The notes under the pieces are model-generated. The model had not been told where the DNA came from, searched no databases, and was given only the letters and a program-made list of their open reading frames with translations. The translations under genes were made by a program, and so were the position numbers. Positions 48,457-60,400 of a DNA stretch of 64,000 nucleotides are shown here, in pieces. Position 1 is the stretch's first letter; each line of letters begins with the position of its first letter. Origin of the DNA: Ambrosia x helenae (taxonomy: Eukaryota; Streptophyta; Magnoliopsida; Asterales; Asteraceae); NCBI GenBank assembly GCA_030844895.1, contig JAUTDX010000063.1, forward strand, positions 372,001-436,000, in the 5' to 3' direction.

Positions 48457-49225
48457 ACCAGTTGGATACCATAACTTCTTTTGTGCAGGATTGGTGGGAA
48501 GTTGTAACTCAATGTATCATCAATGTACAGTTAACCAAAAAACATATTTCTATTCAAATATGCTGATGTGTACTTTTTAGCAGTTAGCAAATGCTTTTCT
48601 TCAACTTGCTTTTGGATTGACACTAATGTATCTAAATTCATGTTTAAAGTATGCAAATTTCCCTTTTTTCTTCTCTTTGTTATTGTAAAGTTTTACTCTT
48701 TGGTTCATATGTGGATGAGATATGATTGTAAAAGAAATACAGTTAATGATTGTTTTTAAATGAATGCAATGTATTTCATATGATATAAATATAAAATTTA
48801 ATTGTTAATTAGAGCAGGTAGTGATTTGATTTGAGAGTATGCTTAATTGTAAACCCCCGAATTCTTAAGAAAAAAAAAGTGCATCCTGGATAATTTTTTG
48901 CTTTGCAATTGTTGATTGTGATGGTTACGGGCTATAGTTATGCATGCACATATATAATATAAGAATCATATGTTAAAAACAATCTTCTTTAATTAAGACG
49001 GCTCTGATTTTACTATACGCGTTAGGCCCCATAAAACTAAGACGATCATGCTTATCCGGATGCGATGTGTTCGGAAATTCGAATGCAACAAACGCTAACA
49101 ATTTGGGCCACTCTCATACACATACATACATACATACATACATACATAACATTATTTAAATATAGAAAATGATGTTTGAGAAACAATGTATATTGTGATG
49201 AAATAGGTGTTTGGAGTTAATCTAA
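48457..49225. other. AHL 3' UTR and flank, (CATA)n microsatellite
   Basis: Presumed 3' UTR follows the TGA. A (CATA)n run of about 30 bases lies at 49117-49148. No further gene is seen. Confidence 0.6.
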
Positions 49226-49440
49226 CTAGGTTGATTCACCGCGCGTTGCGGCGAGCATTCTGTTGGTATGGTTCGATTCATTACAGTATTGGTACGGTAG
49301 AAAACCATAAAAACAAATGTCGTTATTGGTACCATTGTTATCCGCTCGGTATGGTTCGATTCATTATAGTATTGGTACGATAGAAAACCATAAAAACAAA
49401 TGTCATTACCGGTACCACTATTATTCGGTCAGAGTTAGTT
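49226..49440 (-). mobile_element. Helitron 3' end and two-copy 84-bp repeat
   Basis: CTAGGTTGATTCACCGCGCG followed by TTGCGGCGAG is the inverse of a Helitron 3' terminus (hairpin plus CTAG). Just inside, a unit containing GGTATGGTTCGATTCATTA is repeated at 49264 and 49348 with a few mismatches. The 5' end of this element was not found. Confidence 0.55.
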
Positions 49441-49932
49441 TGATTATTCATGGTAAAAAAGCAAACAAGTATACGAAGACAAAAATAAATACTATTGGTA
49501 AAAAGCAATTAAAATTTTTATAAAGCCTAACATAACCAAATCCAATATGTTATTAGATTTAGGTCTAAGTGGTCAAGAATAGAAGTTGAAAAAGAAAGAA
49601 AAAATTACACAAACCTGACCTCACCCGTGTCTGCCCCATAATAGGGCGCACACCTAACTACTACAGCACTGATTCCTTATGCTGTTTTACCTAATTCAAA
49701 TTACATATAATACCTTGAGAAAAAAGAAAAAAAACCAAAGTCCCAATGGGGAATCAAACATGCGTTGCCCGGGTTACAAAAGGCACGCCCAACCACTATA
49801 CAACACAATCTTAAACTTTTTTACTCCAGAAGAATTTGTATATATATAGTAATTTTGTCCAAAAAAAAAAACTCACTATTGCCCCTTTGACCCAATGGTG
49901 GTACTATTCATAGTAGTTTTCATATATATATA
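49441..49932. other. AT-rich DNA with tRNA-like fragments
   Basis: On the minus strand, TATAGTGGTTGGGCG and GTTTGATTCCCC at about 49750-49805 resemble A and B boxes, and GTAGTAGTTAGGTG near 49660 resembles another A box. No tRNA cloverleaf is evident. It may be a decayed SINE. Confidence 0.3.
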
Positions 49933-51137
49933 GGGTGGTGTTAGGGTATAAATGGTGCGTTTTATAAGAAAGGTGAGAAATAAATGTGACCATTAGATCA
50001 TATAGATGGATGGATAAGATTAAATGAATGGCAAACTTGTAAATTGTGTTGTAATTTAATTAATTAATTAGGTCTTGTGAGGGTATAATTGTCAAAACAC
50101 CATTGTTTAAAAAACAAAAATCATTAACCTGGAAGCATCTCTCCCCCAAATTATGGACTTTCCATAACTTCTCATAAACATAACGAGCATGTATCCACCT
50201 TCCCTATCTCTCTCCCTCTCCATCTCTCATCAATCCCTACCATAAAAATAAAACCTGCAAATTATAATACCTCGATCATCAAATTTTCATAATCAAATGA
50301 CAGAATTTGAAAAGATTACGATTTCACAGAAACTAGGATGAAGCCGTGGTGTTTTAACATCTAGAACGATTGTGTTACAATTCAAAGTCATGAAGTTCTG
50401 CATACGGGATGATTGTGTTACGATTCAAGATGTGGTGTTTTAACATCTAGAAAAGGATTGTGTTATGATTCAAGTCATAGTGTTTTATTCATCTTGAAGG
50501 AATTGATTAAGATTCAAGTCATAGTGTTTTATTCATCTGGAAGGAATGTATAAAATTCAAGTCATTGTGTTTAATATTTGGGAGATCTGTTTTACAGTAA
50601 GGTGTTTTATATATAGACAAATGTATGTTGTATCAGTGTGTTTTATTTGCCAAAATATAATAAAATACCATATCAGTGTTTTTTTTACATTTACGGTATT
50701 GTGTTTTTTTATAACACTAGTGTAATTTTAACACAAACTTAATTGATAATATGGTGTTCATAGTGTTATATGTTATTGTTCTTAGTGTTTTTTGGTGTTA
50801 TCTGGGGATTTCTGTATTTTATTTTTATGGTGTTGATATAGTGTGTTTTATATTCATTGTGATTATAATAGTGTGTTTTATTTTCTAGAAAATTTCGTGA
50901 AAGTTATAAATACAAGATGAGATTTGTAAAGATATACATGTTAATCATTTAAAAGACCTCATTAAAAATTCCGAAAATTTCTCATTATTGATTATTGATT
51001 GAAATGACCATAAATGTTAATTATGTATACAATTACCTTAATAACCTTGAGATTAAATTATACTTGTGCCTCGTGTCAGCCTACCAAACATTCTTATCCT
51101 TCTTACAAAACCAACCCTTTGTAACCAAACCTCTACC
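49933..51137. mobile_element. (TA)n-bounded element C
   Basis: GGGTGGTGTTAGGGTATAAA at the left and TTTGTAACCAAACCTCTACC at the right form an imperfect inverted repeat of about 40 bp. It is bounded by (TA)n at 49923-49932 and 51138-51151. The interior repeats AGTGTTTTATTCATCTGGAA and similar units (50460-50540). No protein is encoded. Confidence 0.55.
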
Positions 51138-51153
51138 TATATATATATATAGG

Positions 51154-51330
51154 AAATGATAAATTGAAAACTCCCTTGAGTTAAGAAAACTTAGAAAACC
51201 CATGTAAAAACCATCTAATTTTTTTTTTAAAAAAAATTACACAATGTAACATACATGTTTTTAAACGTCTTGGGCCAAAAAAAATTAAAAAAGTGCCGAT
51301 GGGATATTTTAAAAAAAATAAACAATGCAA
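51154..51330. mobile_element. Truncated copy of palindromic element B
   Basis: Adjacent to the (TA)n run, GATAAATTGAAAACTCCCTTG, TTAAGAAAACTTAGAAAACC and GTGCCGATGGGAT match the left half of the element at 43981. The right half is absent. Confidence 0.6.
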
Positions 51331-51561
51331 ACTTAGTAACAACACTGTTAACATCGATATGTGTAGGGTAAACATATGATAATATCGATATGTGTAGAAT
51401 AAATATATGATAATTTTGATATATGTAGAATAAATTTTGATGATGTACAAAATAAAGTCTTCATGACAAATTAATTACAAATATAATAATCAATGAAACA
51501 AGAATTGAAGTATTTAATGTATTATCTATGTCATTTTTTCTTGTTGGTCTTATATTAAACT

Positions 51562-52345
51562 AGTAGGTGGCCCCCGCGCGTTGCGGCGGGGGCCATGCTG
51601 ATGCTGTTTTAGGAGGGCATACGCAAACTGATAACGTACATAACATAGTCGAATAGACTCGTTTTCAAACTTATATTAAACGGACGTTTATCATTAAATC
51701 CTTTTCTAATTCGACATATTAATAACAAACATTTTCTTTCTTTTTATAGCAAACATTTTTATACAATGACTATGTCCCGTGGCCTTTTTTGTTTGGGTTA
51801 TAAATAAGTTTTATGTAATTTATATATGACAGGTAGCCTTGATTAAATATTTATTTAACTAATAGTTTAGGGACGTATTATTTATACACTCTTTCATTTA
51901 TTTGCACGTTTTTTATACGCTAACAAAAATTAATATCTCAAATTTTGTGTGACGGCTGAACCAATACGTATTGTATTTGTCTATATGAGGCGTATAGGTC
52001 CTTACGTATAACCTATCTAAATGTCTTGCAAAAGCCTTGATACTCCTTGATCGTATTGAAGGTTTTTTTTTTCTTTCTTTTTATAGCCAACGTTTTTATA
52101 TAATAATTTATCGTTTTAACAAAATTTTATAAAAAAAAGTTAATTATTTTTTTAAATTAATAACATATTTAAAATTTTATCGTGTAGCATAGGTCTAATA
52201 TGATCATATTGTGTAGTATAGGTCCCGTATATACCTATAAGTATAGCATAGGTATCATATAATATAGTATAATGTAGTGTAGTGTAGTATAGCATAGGTC
52301 TAGTATCATATCATATCGTATTGTATAGTATTATATCGTATTTTG
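51562..52345 (-). mobile_element. Helitron 3' end with AT-rich body, other end not found
   Basis: ACTAGTAGGTGGCCCCCGCG followed by CGTTGCGGCGGGGGCC is the inverse of a Helitron 3' end, with a strong GC stem. The DNA to the right is AT-rich and includes a degenerate (GTATAGTATAGGTC)n tract at 52190-52345. I could not identify a TCTATA 5' end, so the right border is a guess. Confidence 0.5.
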
Positions 52346-52669
52346 TATACGCCAAGCTGTTTGTGTAACCCAAAAAACTTTCTGTTTTGACTTTTAGCTT
52401 TTAAGGGTGGAAAAGCTAGGCCATCATCATCGCCAAAACCCTCAAGTATTCATGTCTCAGATGACTACTCATCGTCATCGACAAAGACTCCGACTGTTTC
52501 TCTCTCCAAAAAAAATGGTTCGTCTCTCTGTTTCCCTCTCCATAAAATAAGACCGTCATAGGTTCGACGTCGCCATAGATGACGACGGGAACAAAAGCAT
52601 ATACAGCCGGCTGAAAAACATATACAGAAGCTAGAAAGGTTTAGAAAGGAGGAGAGAGCAAAGCATTTA

Positions 52670-52790
52670 GACCATGCGTAGTGGGGGCTTTATATATAAA
52701 ACCCCCATTTCTGATTGGTCCACGTGGCTGTTGAGTCAGCGTGGAGAGAGAAACTGAAAAAGGGGTGTGGTGGTGGGGCTTTATTTATAA
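52670..52790 (+). mobile_element. Left part of a PIF/Harbinger MITE, interrupted
   Basis: It starts GACCATGCGTAGTGGGGGC after TTA (52667-52669). For about 120 bp it matches the left end of the element at 37753, then stops at GGGCTTTATTTATAA. The following sequence belongs to a different element whose presumed end is GTGTATGTGTAGTGG, suggesting an insertion at TAA inside this MITE. Confidence 0.65.
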
Positions 52791-54656
52791 GTGTATGTGT
52801 AGTGGTGGGGGGTTATAGGGGGTTATGAGGATTAAAATATTAAAAAATAATAGAAGGGGGGTTATAGAAAAAGAGGGTGTAGTGGGAAGGGGGTTATGGG
52901 GGGTTATAAATGATTGGGTAATCATTGGATAATTATTTATTTTCTTATTTAAATAATAATATTAAATACTTTAAATATTCCATTAAATATATAAATATTA
53001 GAAATACTAAAAAAAAATTACAAATACTAAAAAAAATTACAAACACTAAAAAAAAAATTACAAATACTAAAAAAAAAAATTACAAATACTAAAAAAAAAA
53101 AACAAATACTCATAGGTTATATCTTTTTTCGATTTTGGCCTTTTGGTTCAAACACATTTCCAAGGCCTTGCCCGTTAGGTGGTCGTGCGGCGCCGTGTAA
53201 AATTGAAAGTCGCGCTCAAATTGTCGCTCCCTCATAATATCAACCACTTCTCGGTTTTCTTGGATACGCTGTGCCCCGATGTCGCGTATGTCTTGGAGCC
53301 GCTGGTTCATCTCAGCAAACGCCGGGATCAACTCGTGCACCCCCGAAGACGAAGAGTCCGCCCGTGCTTGTCGAGCAGCCCGTCGACCGGTCGGACGTGG
53401 CAACTCATCCGCCCCCTCCTCCCCTGCAAAAAACGCATTTTCTTCGGCGTTTAGGTCGACGTGACGCGCGTCAGACGTAGGGGTCCCGGTATCACCCGAC
53501 TCAGAGGTCCTCGACTTCTTTCGAGCCCTAGATGAAGAACTTCCAACCGTTGGGCGGACGACGTGCCATTTGGAGCATTCTTTCAGCACGCCCCAAACCC
53601 TCAAGTACGAGAAATTCCCGTATTCTTGTTTGTATTCATTCAAAGCCGCCTCCAAAATGTCGGCGTCGCTTTGCCCACTTTTCTACCCAAACCGGGTGCG
53701 ACTATAAATACCTTGAAAGTTTGTGCATTTATAGTTGATATCAGTCCACTTGCTCGATATCGAGTCGTTCTCCTAGTAGTCCTCTCCCTTACCAACTAGT
53801 CGAAAAAATATTGCTCGGACTCTTTTCCAAAATTCTCCTTTGCTTTGATAGTTCGCTTAAAAAACAAAAAAAATATATATATAAGTCTTACAAATATAAC
53901 ATAAAAATATAACATAACAAAAAATATATATCTTACCAACAACAGGATCCTCTGACACCTCAATCCACGCTCGGACTAATTTGAGGAGCTCGTCCTCGTT
54001 CCATGGTTGTACGTATTTTTTTGCGCGTGTTTGCGTCTCTTTCCTTTTGTGCGGCCGGTTGCTCGCACGGCCTCTCCCTCGCCCTGTTGGTCGCACAACA
54101 TCTTCCTCTTGCTCTTCTTGCTCTTCCTCCAGCGGTTGTGTCTCCGGAACCGGCTGTGAGTCTTGCCAAGCATTTGAGGACCCAAACATCTAAGATGTCC
54201 CAAACACTTGTGTTGAGCCTAACCCAACTCCCATGGGTTGCCCAAAACTCCCTCCCATGTTATACATGTTCGGGTCCCAATTGTAGGGTTGGTTTAACAG
54301 GTTCATAAAACCTTGTGGGTTTGACCCTGAACCCGGAGCTATGGGTCGGGTGTTGTCGCCAGTAGTTTGGGAACCAAACCCGAAACCTCTACCGAACGGA
54401 TTCATGCTATCACAAAGTATGTGTGTGTGTGTGTGTGTGTTTATGCTATGCTCTCAAGGTTTGCAAGTGTGAATGTTTGTGTTTGCAAATGGTGTAGTGT
54501 GAGTTGAGTGTGTGTGTTATGTATATATTTATATACAATTTACGTTTTTTTTTAATTCTCGAACAGTCAAAAAAGTGGGTCAAAAAAGCATTCAATACAC
54601 ATAAACCAAGGCATGCAGCTCGTTATGGACAAAATGAAGGGGTTCTATAACGCCGG
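52791..54656 (-). mobile_element. PIF/Harbinger-type element, interrupted by the Tekay insertion
   Basis: The region starts at TAA|GTGTATGTGTAGTGGTGG and contains a GGGGGTTATAGGGG-rich subterminal part, an AAATTACAAATACTAAAA repeat and a Myb/SANT-type ORF1 on the minus strand. It stops at GCCGG, where the Tekay LTR begins. Its other end must lie beyond the right edge of the window. PIF/Harbinger elements carry a Myb-like ORF beside a nuclease ORF; the nuclease ORF is not in the visible part. Confidence 0.65.
53110..54405 (-). pseudogene. PIF/Harbinger ORF1 (Myb/SANT-like) with three TAG stops
   Basis: The frame begins with ATG at 54405 (MNPFGRGFGFGSQTTGDN) and ends at 53110. Removing a GTAAGA...AAG intron (53856-53936, 81 bp) leaves 405 codons in one phase. 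Visible features: Gly/Asn-rich start, basic segment RGRGRASNRPHKRKE, SANT-like WNEDELLKLVRAWIEVSEDP, then KGEFWKRVRAIFFRL, SISSKWTDINYKC and a C-terminal helix rich in Arg/Glu. Plant copies are often mislabelled as glutathione S-transferase T3-like. The frame carries three in-frame TAG stops (54190-54192, 53773-53775, 53683-53685) but no frameshift, so the copy is inactive unless read through. In autonomous elements this protein helps the nuclease enter the nucleus and bind DNA. Confidence 0.75.
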
Positions 54657-57257
54657 TGTCACACCCTCAAAATCCACTTGCGGAGTTTTACCGCGAGGCG
54701 CATGACAAACCAGGATCCAAACCAACGATCACAATAAACAAGTCTAAATGTAATTAATGCAATACCAAAATAATGTTTTAAAAATCCCGTTTACAGCGGA
54801 AGCTTATTCAAAATAAAGTTCAACATAAATAACCAAAGTTCAATGTTTATGAAATCATGCAACTCTAACTAGACGCCGTGCAGACGCGTGCGCCCTAGTT
54901 CCATTGTGCTACCTTAGCGACCTGAGAAAACATGTAAAAGTTTACGTCAGCACAAAAATGCTGGTGAGTTTACAGGTTTGCAGTTCAAGTACCAAGTCCA
55001 CCTGTCCATACTATAACAAATAGAAAACCAGTATACGCTAGCTAGGCGTACGTTTTGCTACTACCACGATTGGAAAACCATTACTAACTCGAATACCAGT
55101 TGTTGTGCCCGAATAGTTCCAAATGTTCCTGTTGTTCCTGTTTGAGACAATATGCACTCGCCCGGCCCTCCAAGCCGACGAGCGGGGTTGGTCACTCCCA
55201 ATAGCGCTATTCACATTTCCCCGTTGTGCAAACCCGCACATTCATGGTTCCCCCCGGGACTTCCAAAGATCGTGTAGTACACAATAGAAACCCATAGTAT
55301 GACAGTAGTTACCAAATAATCGTTTTAACACATGTTTTCTCCCCCGAAAGTATAAAACCAGTTTAAAAGAGGGGCCGTAAACTCACCTTAAGTTGCTTTA
55401 CTCCTAATCCCGAGTAAACTCAGCTGCTATGTTAGTCCCGTACAGTGGCGACCTAACATACGACAGTTACAAGTACTTAGACTAATAACCCGCAGGTTAA
55501 TTAGTCCCTAGATGTCCAGACCATAACCAAGTTTGTTTGAAAACACCGTGACTGTTTAACCGACCCAAAGTACAAGACTCGACATCCCATTGGTGACCCG
55601 AGACTCCCCGTGTTATGTTTACGTTCCCAAAACATACAATAACGCAAGTACACTTAACACACGTTAACGTTCAACAAGTTACAGCACATAGTTCACGTAT
55701 CACCGAAATACATCCAAATATATGTTACCAAGTTATTAGACATGTTACGAGGTTCCTAGCATGTTACTATATGTCAAATCGGGTTTCGGAATGCTAATTT
55801 ACACTTACAGCAGCAGTACACGCGATTAGGGAGCTAATCGCATGAGATGTCGCACGATTTGGGCTAATCGCCCTTAATATTAAGCGAGTAGGGCTACTCG
55901 CCCTTACTGCCACGCGATTTGGGCTACTCGCCCTTTATGTCCTGCGAGTGGGCTAATCGCCCTTAATACCACGCGAGTGGGGCTACTCGCCCCTGTTATC
56001 ATGCGAGTGGGGGCTACTCGCCCCTAATACAGGCGATTAGCAAGGCTACTCGCCTGTAACCTTGCTGTTCCGGTTTTTCGCGCGTTTAACACTCCAAATC
56101 AGATCCAGAGCGTGTGTAACTACCCAATATCATCCCAAACGCTATCCTAAACATGTTTAACCCAAAACCCTTCGTTCATCCTCGTAAAATCAGTCCTGCA
56201 TGCAACCATAGCAATCCAAACACATACACACAGCATGCAACATTCAATTAACGCATGTAATCATAACCCTATTATCCAATTACTGAGATTTCTATCATCA
56301 TACTAACAATATTAATTCTGACCTAGCATGATAACACATCAAAACATCATCAAGATTCATAAAAATCCTATCTTTATAATCATACATACCCATAACGCAT
56401 GTTTATTATTTATAATCCGATTAATAACTCTTATTGACGATTTTCAGAAAGCTTTTTCGTTTATGAACAGGTCTGGACCTTTAGGGATTGATTAAAAACG
56501 TTTACAAAGTGTTATGGATGAGAATCAAACCTTGGAATTGTAAAAGGATGATGGTTAGACCTTGAAACCTTGTGTTTTTGATCAAAATCGCCTTCCAGAG
56601 GTTGTTTAAGTGTTTGGGGCGGTTATGGGACGACTAGGGTTGATATTAGGGAGTTTAGGAGGTTAAGTGTTGTATTTATAGGCGTTCCTAGTCGTTCCAG
56701 CACGTTACATGCGATTGTGCAGCAGTTCATGCGATTAGGGCTGCTAATCGCATGACTGAGCACGCGATTGGGCCTACTCGCCCCTAACATCACACGAGTA
56801 GGCTCCTACTCGTGTCTAATGTTCCCTATTCGCCTCCCTTATAGGCGATTAGGCCTCTCTAATCGCCTATAGGGGCTGGTTTGGTGCATTTTGCGCGTTA
56901 AACCCCGTTTTAACATATGTTAACCCATATTGACATACCGACAAGTCATATAATGATTGTAAACACATAACACAAGTAAATACACATATTTACACTCGTT
57001 CACCAATTCCCGGGACTCGAGACTCGTACGTTCCGTATGCCCTGACGATCCTACAAATCGTCACCGTTTGTACACTTGGTTAAGGACTGACATCTAACGA
57101 ACCTCTAGACCAACATCCAATGATCTTCTAGACTAACCAATAGTTCCCGAACCATAACCCGACTTAACTAACCCAGTTAAGTACAATATACGCGTGACTC
57201 GCTAAGGTAGACTTTCATCTAGACAACGTTGTTAACCCGAATTTGCCAGGTGTCACA
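54657..57257 (-). mobile_element. 3' LTR of the Tekay element
   Basis: On the minus strand the 2,601-bp LTR runs TGTGACACCTGG...GAGGGTGTGACA, with TG...CA ends. It is a direct repeat of 62606-64000 at an offset of 7,949 bp. The only difference seen in 1,395 shared bases is T at 54771 versus C at 62720. A minus-strand TATA box (CTATAAATAC, 56672-56681) is flanked by two arrays of GCGATTAGG/CTAATCGC-type palindromes (56711-56872 upstream and 55819-56062 downstream). The five bases before it, GCCGG, would be the target duplication, but the other side lies outside the window. Confidence 0.93.
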
Positions 57258-57418
57258 TCATCCCCACGTTAAAAGAATTTTCGTCCCGAAAATTTGTACA
57301 AGTACAGAAAGAACAAAAGAAGTAACGAAGGAAACAAGCAAAAGGTAGAAACCAAAAGAGAGAGATTTACCCGAGTTGTCACATCATCCCCACGTAAAAA
57401 GGAATCTCGACCCGAGAT
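57258..57418 (-). promoter_or_regulatory. Polypurine tract region with a duplicated LTR-edge motif
   Basis: On the minus strand, GTGGGGATGA directly precedes the 3' LTR and is the likely plus-strand primer site. The 19-bp string TGTCACATCATCCCCACGT spans the LTR/PPT junction at 57251-57269 and recurs exactly at 57377-57395, so a second potential primer tract with an LTR-like edge lies 126 bp upstream in the element. No coding sequence. Confidence 0.65.
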
Positions 57419-60400
57419 TCATTCAGCTGTCGAAGAGATATGTCTCGACTCGAACGCTTCCTTAGGAAAGAGATGAGGATACTTAGACTTCATCTGATCC
57501 TCCCGTTCCCACGTATATTCCGGTCCCCGGTTCGAGTTCCACCGAACCTTAACGATACGAATTTTGCTGTGACGCAGGCTACGAATCTTGTAATCAAGGA
57601 TCTCCACAGGTTCTTCCACAATCCGAAGACGATCATCAACCTTGATCTCTTCTAGTGGAACGATGAGAGACTCGTCAGCCAGACACTTCTTCAAGTTTGA
57701 TACGTGAAAGACGTTATGTACGTTACCGAGCTCCGTCGGTAGATCAAGTCGATATGCCACCGGCCCAATCCGTTCCAGGATCGTAAATGGGCCGACATAT
57801 CGCGGATTGAGTTTGCCACGCTTTCCAAAGCGTATGACGCCCTTCCACGGTGAGACTTTTAGAAGTACCTTGTCATTGACTTGGAACTCCAGTGGTTTGC
57901 GACGCTGATCAGCATAACTCTTTTGCCGGTCCCGTGCCGCCGCCAACCGATTTCGAATCTGTACGATCTTTTCCGAAGTTTCGTACACTAGTTCAGGCCC
58001 AGTGAGTTGACTCTCGCCCACTTCAGCCCAACAAAGGGGAGAGCGGCATTTCCGTCCGTACAGTGCCTCGAACGGAGCAGCCTTGATGCTCGTGTGATAA
58101 CTGTTGTTGTACGAGAATTCTACCAACGGCAGATGAGCTTCCCAACCCTTCCCAAAATCGATCACACACGCCCGCAGCATGTCTTCTAAAGTTTGAATCG
58201 TACGCTCACTCTGACCGTCAGTCTGTGGATGGTAAGCCGTACTCATGTCTAGTTGGGTACCCAAAGCCTTGTGCAAAGACTTCCAGAAGTGAGACGTAAA
58301 ATGGGAGTCACGATCCGAGATAATAGAAACAGGTACCCCGTTCTTAGAAACAACTTCTTTCAAGTAGAGACGAGCCAAACGATCCATAGTGTCGGTCTCC
58401 TTAATAGCAAGAAAATGGGCTGATTTCGTTAACCGATCGACAATCACCCATATCTTGTCGTTCCCGCTTGGTGACCTTGGAAGTTGTGTGACAAAATCCA
58501 TAGTAATCCGTTCCCATTTCCATTCCGGAATTTCAGGTTGTTGCAGGAGACCCGACGGTTTCTGGTATTCCACCTTGACCTTAGCACAGGTCAAGCATTT
58601 GCTCACGTATGAGGCTATGTCCGACCTCATGTTTGGCCACCAGTAAAGCACCTTCAGATCTTGGTACATCTTATCCGAACCAGGATGAATAGAATACCGG
58701 GACTTATGAGCCTCATCAAGAACAAGCTCCCGTAGTCCCCCGAATAAAGGAACCCATATGCGTTCTGCGAAGTAGTGCAGGCCATCCGATCTTCGCTCTA
58801 GGTGCTTGTCGGCACCGTGCATAGTTTCAGCTTTAAGGTTTTCCTCCTTCAAAGCTTCCGACTGGGCAGAACGGAGTTGATCAGGTAACGATGAATGAAT
58901 AGTGAGCTGCAACGCCCGAACGCGACGAGGTTTAGAAGATTCCTTCCTGCTCAAGGCGTCTGCTACAACATTCGCCTTGCCAGGATGGTACTTAATAGCA
59001 CAATCATAATCGTTCAAAAGTTCAATCCAGCGACGCTGCCGTATGTTCAAGTGTTGTTGGTCGAAAATGTGTTGGAGACTCTTGTGATCGGTGTAGATGG
59101 TGCATTTGGTACCGTACAAGTAATGTCTCCAAATTTTCAACGCGAATACCACAGCACCCAACTCCAAGTCATGAGTTGTGTAGTTCTTCTCGTGCACTTT
59201 GAGTTGACGAGAAGCATATGCAATCACTTTCTCGCGCTGCATCAACACGCAACCGAGTCCATGAATGGAAGCATCACAGTAAACGACAAAATCATCAGGA
59301 CCCTCAGGTAAAGACAGTATAGGAGCAGAACACAGTTTAGACTTTAGTTCTTCAAACGCGGACTCTTGTGATTCACCCCAGTCGAACTTCTTATCCTTCT
59401 GAGTGAGAGTGGTGAGGGGTTGAGCAATCTTCGAGAACCCCTGAATGAAACGACGATAATAGCCCGCAAGGCCTAGGAATTGCCGCACCTCAGTTGGCGT
59501 CTTAGGTGCTCCCCAGTCCTTGATCGCTTCGATTTTAGCGGGATCAACATGAATTCCTAGTTCATTAACCACATGTCCTAGGAATTGAACTTCGCGTAAC
59601 CAAAAGTCACACTTTGAGAACTTGGCGTAAAGTTTCTCCCGTCGTAAAAGTTCCAAAACTAACCGCAGATGTTCCCCGTGTTCGGTCTCGTTCTTGGAGT
59701 AGATCAGAATGTCATCAATAAATACAATGACGAACTTATCCAGATATGGTTTACAGACGCGGTTCATCAAGTCCATGAAAACCGCTGGTGCGTTCGTGAG
59801 ACCGAAAGGCATGACCAAGAATTCGAAATGGCCATAACGTGTTCGAAAAGCAGTCTTTGCAACGTCAGCCTCCCTGACGCGCAGCTGGTGATAACCGGAC
59901 CTCAAATCGATCTTGGAATAATAACTAGAACCCTGAAGCTGGTCGAACAGATCATCAATACGTGGAAGAGGATAACGATTCTTGATGGTCAACTTGTTCA
60001 GTTCTCTGTAGTCTACGCATAATCGGAAACTCCCATCCTTCTTCTTAACAAATAAAATTGGGGCTCCCCAAGGGGAAGAACTTGGTCGGATGAAACCCTT
60101 GTCTAAGAGTTCCTGTAACTGACTAGACAACTCCTGCATCTCGGGAGGTGCAAGACGATAGGGGGCCCGAGCAATAGGAGCAGCCCCTGGTACAAGATCA
60201 ATACCGAACTCGACTTGACGATGAGGAGGAAGACCAAATAAATCATCGGGAAAAACATCAGAAAACTCGCGTACCACCGGAATGTCGACAATCTTCTTCT
60301 CATCACTGGAGGAAACAGATAAAAGCGCCAGAACGGCTGGATAACCCTTTCGAAGGCATTTAAGGGCTTTCATGCTAGAGATGATGTTTAGCGAAACACC

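Noticed and set aside
49750..49810. A tRNA gene on the minus strand
   Set aside because: A and B boxes are recognisable, but I could not pair an acceptor stem or a consistent anticodon arm.
59669..60022. Plus-strand frames of 60-140 codons across 57.4-61.9 kb
   Set aside because: They are antisense shadows of the Gag-Pol frame and show no independent features.
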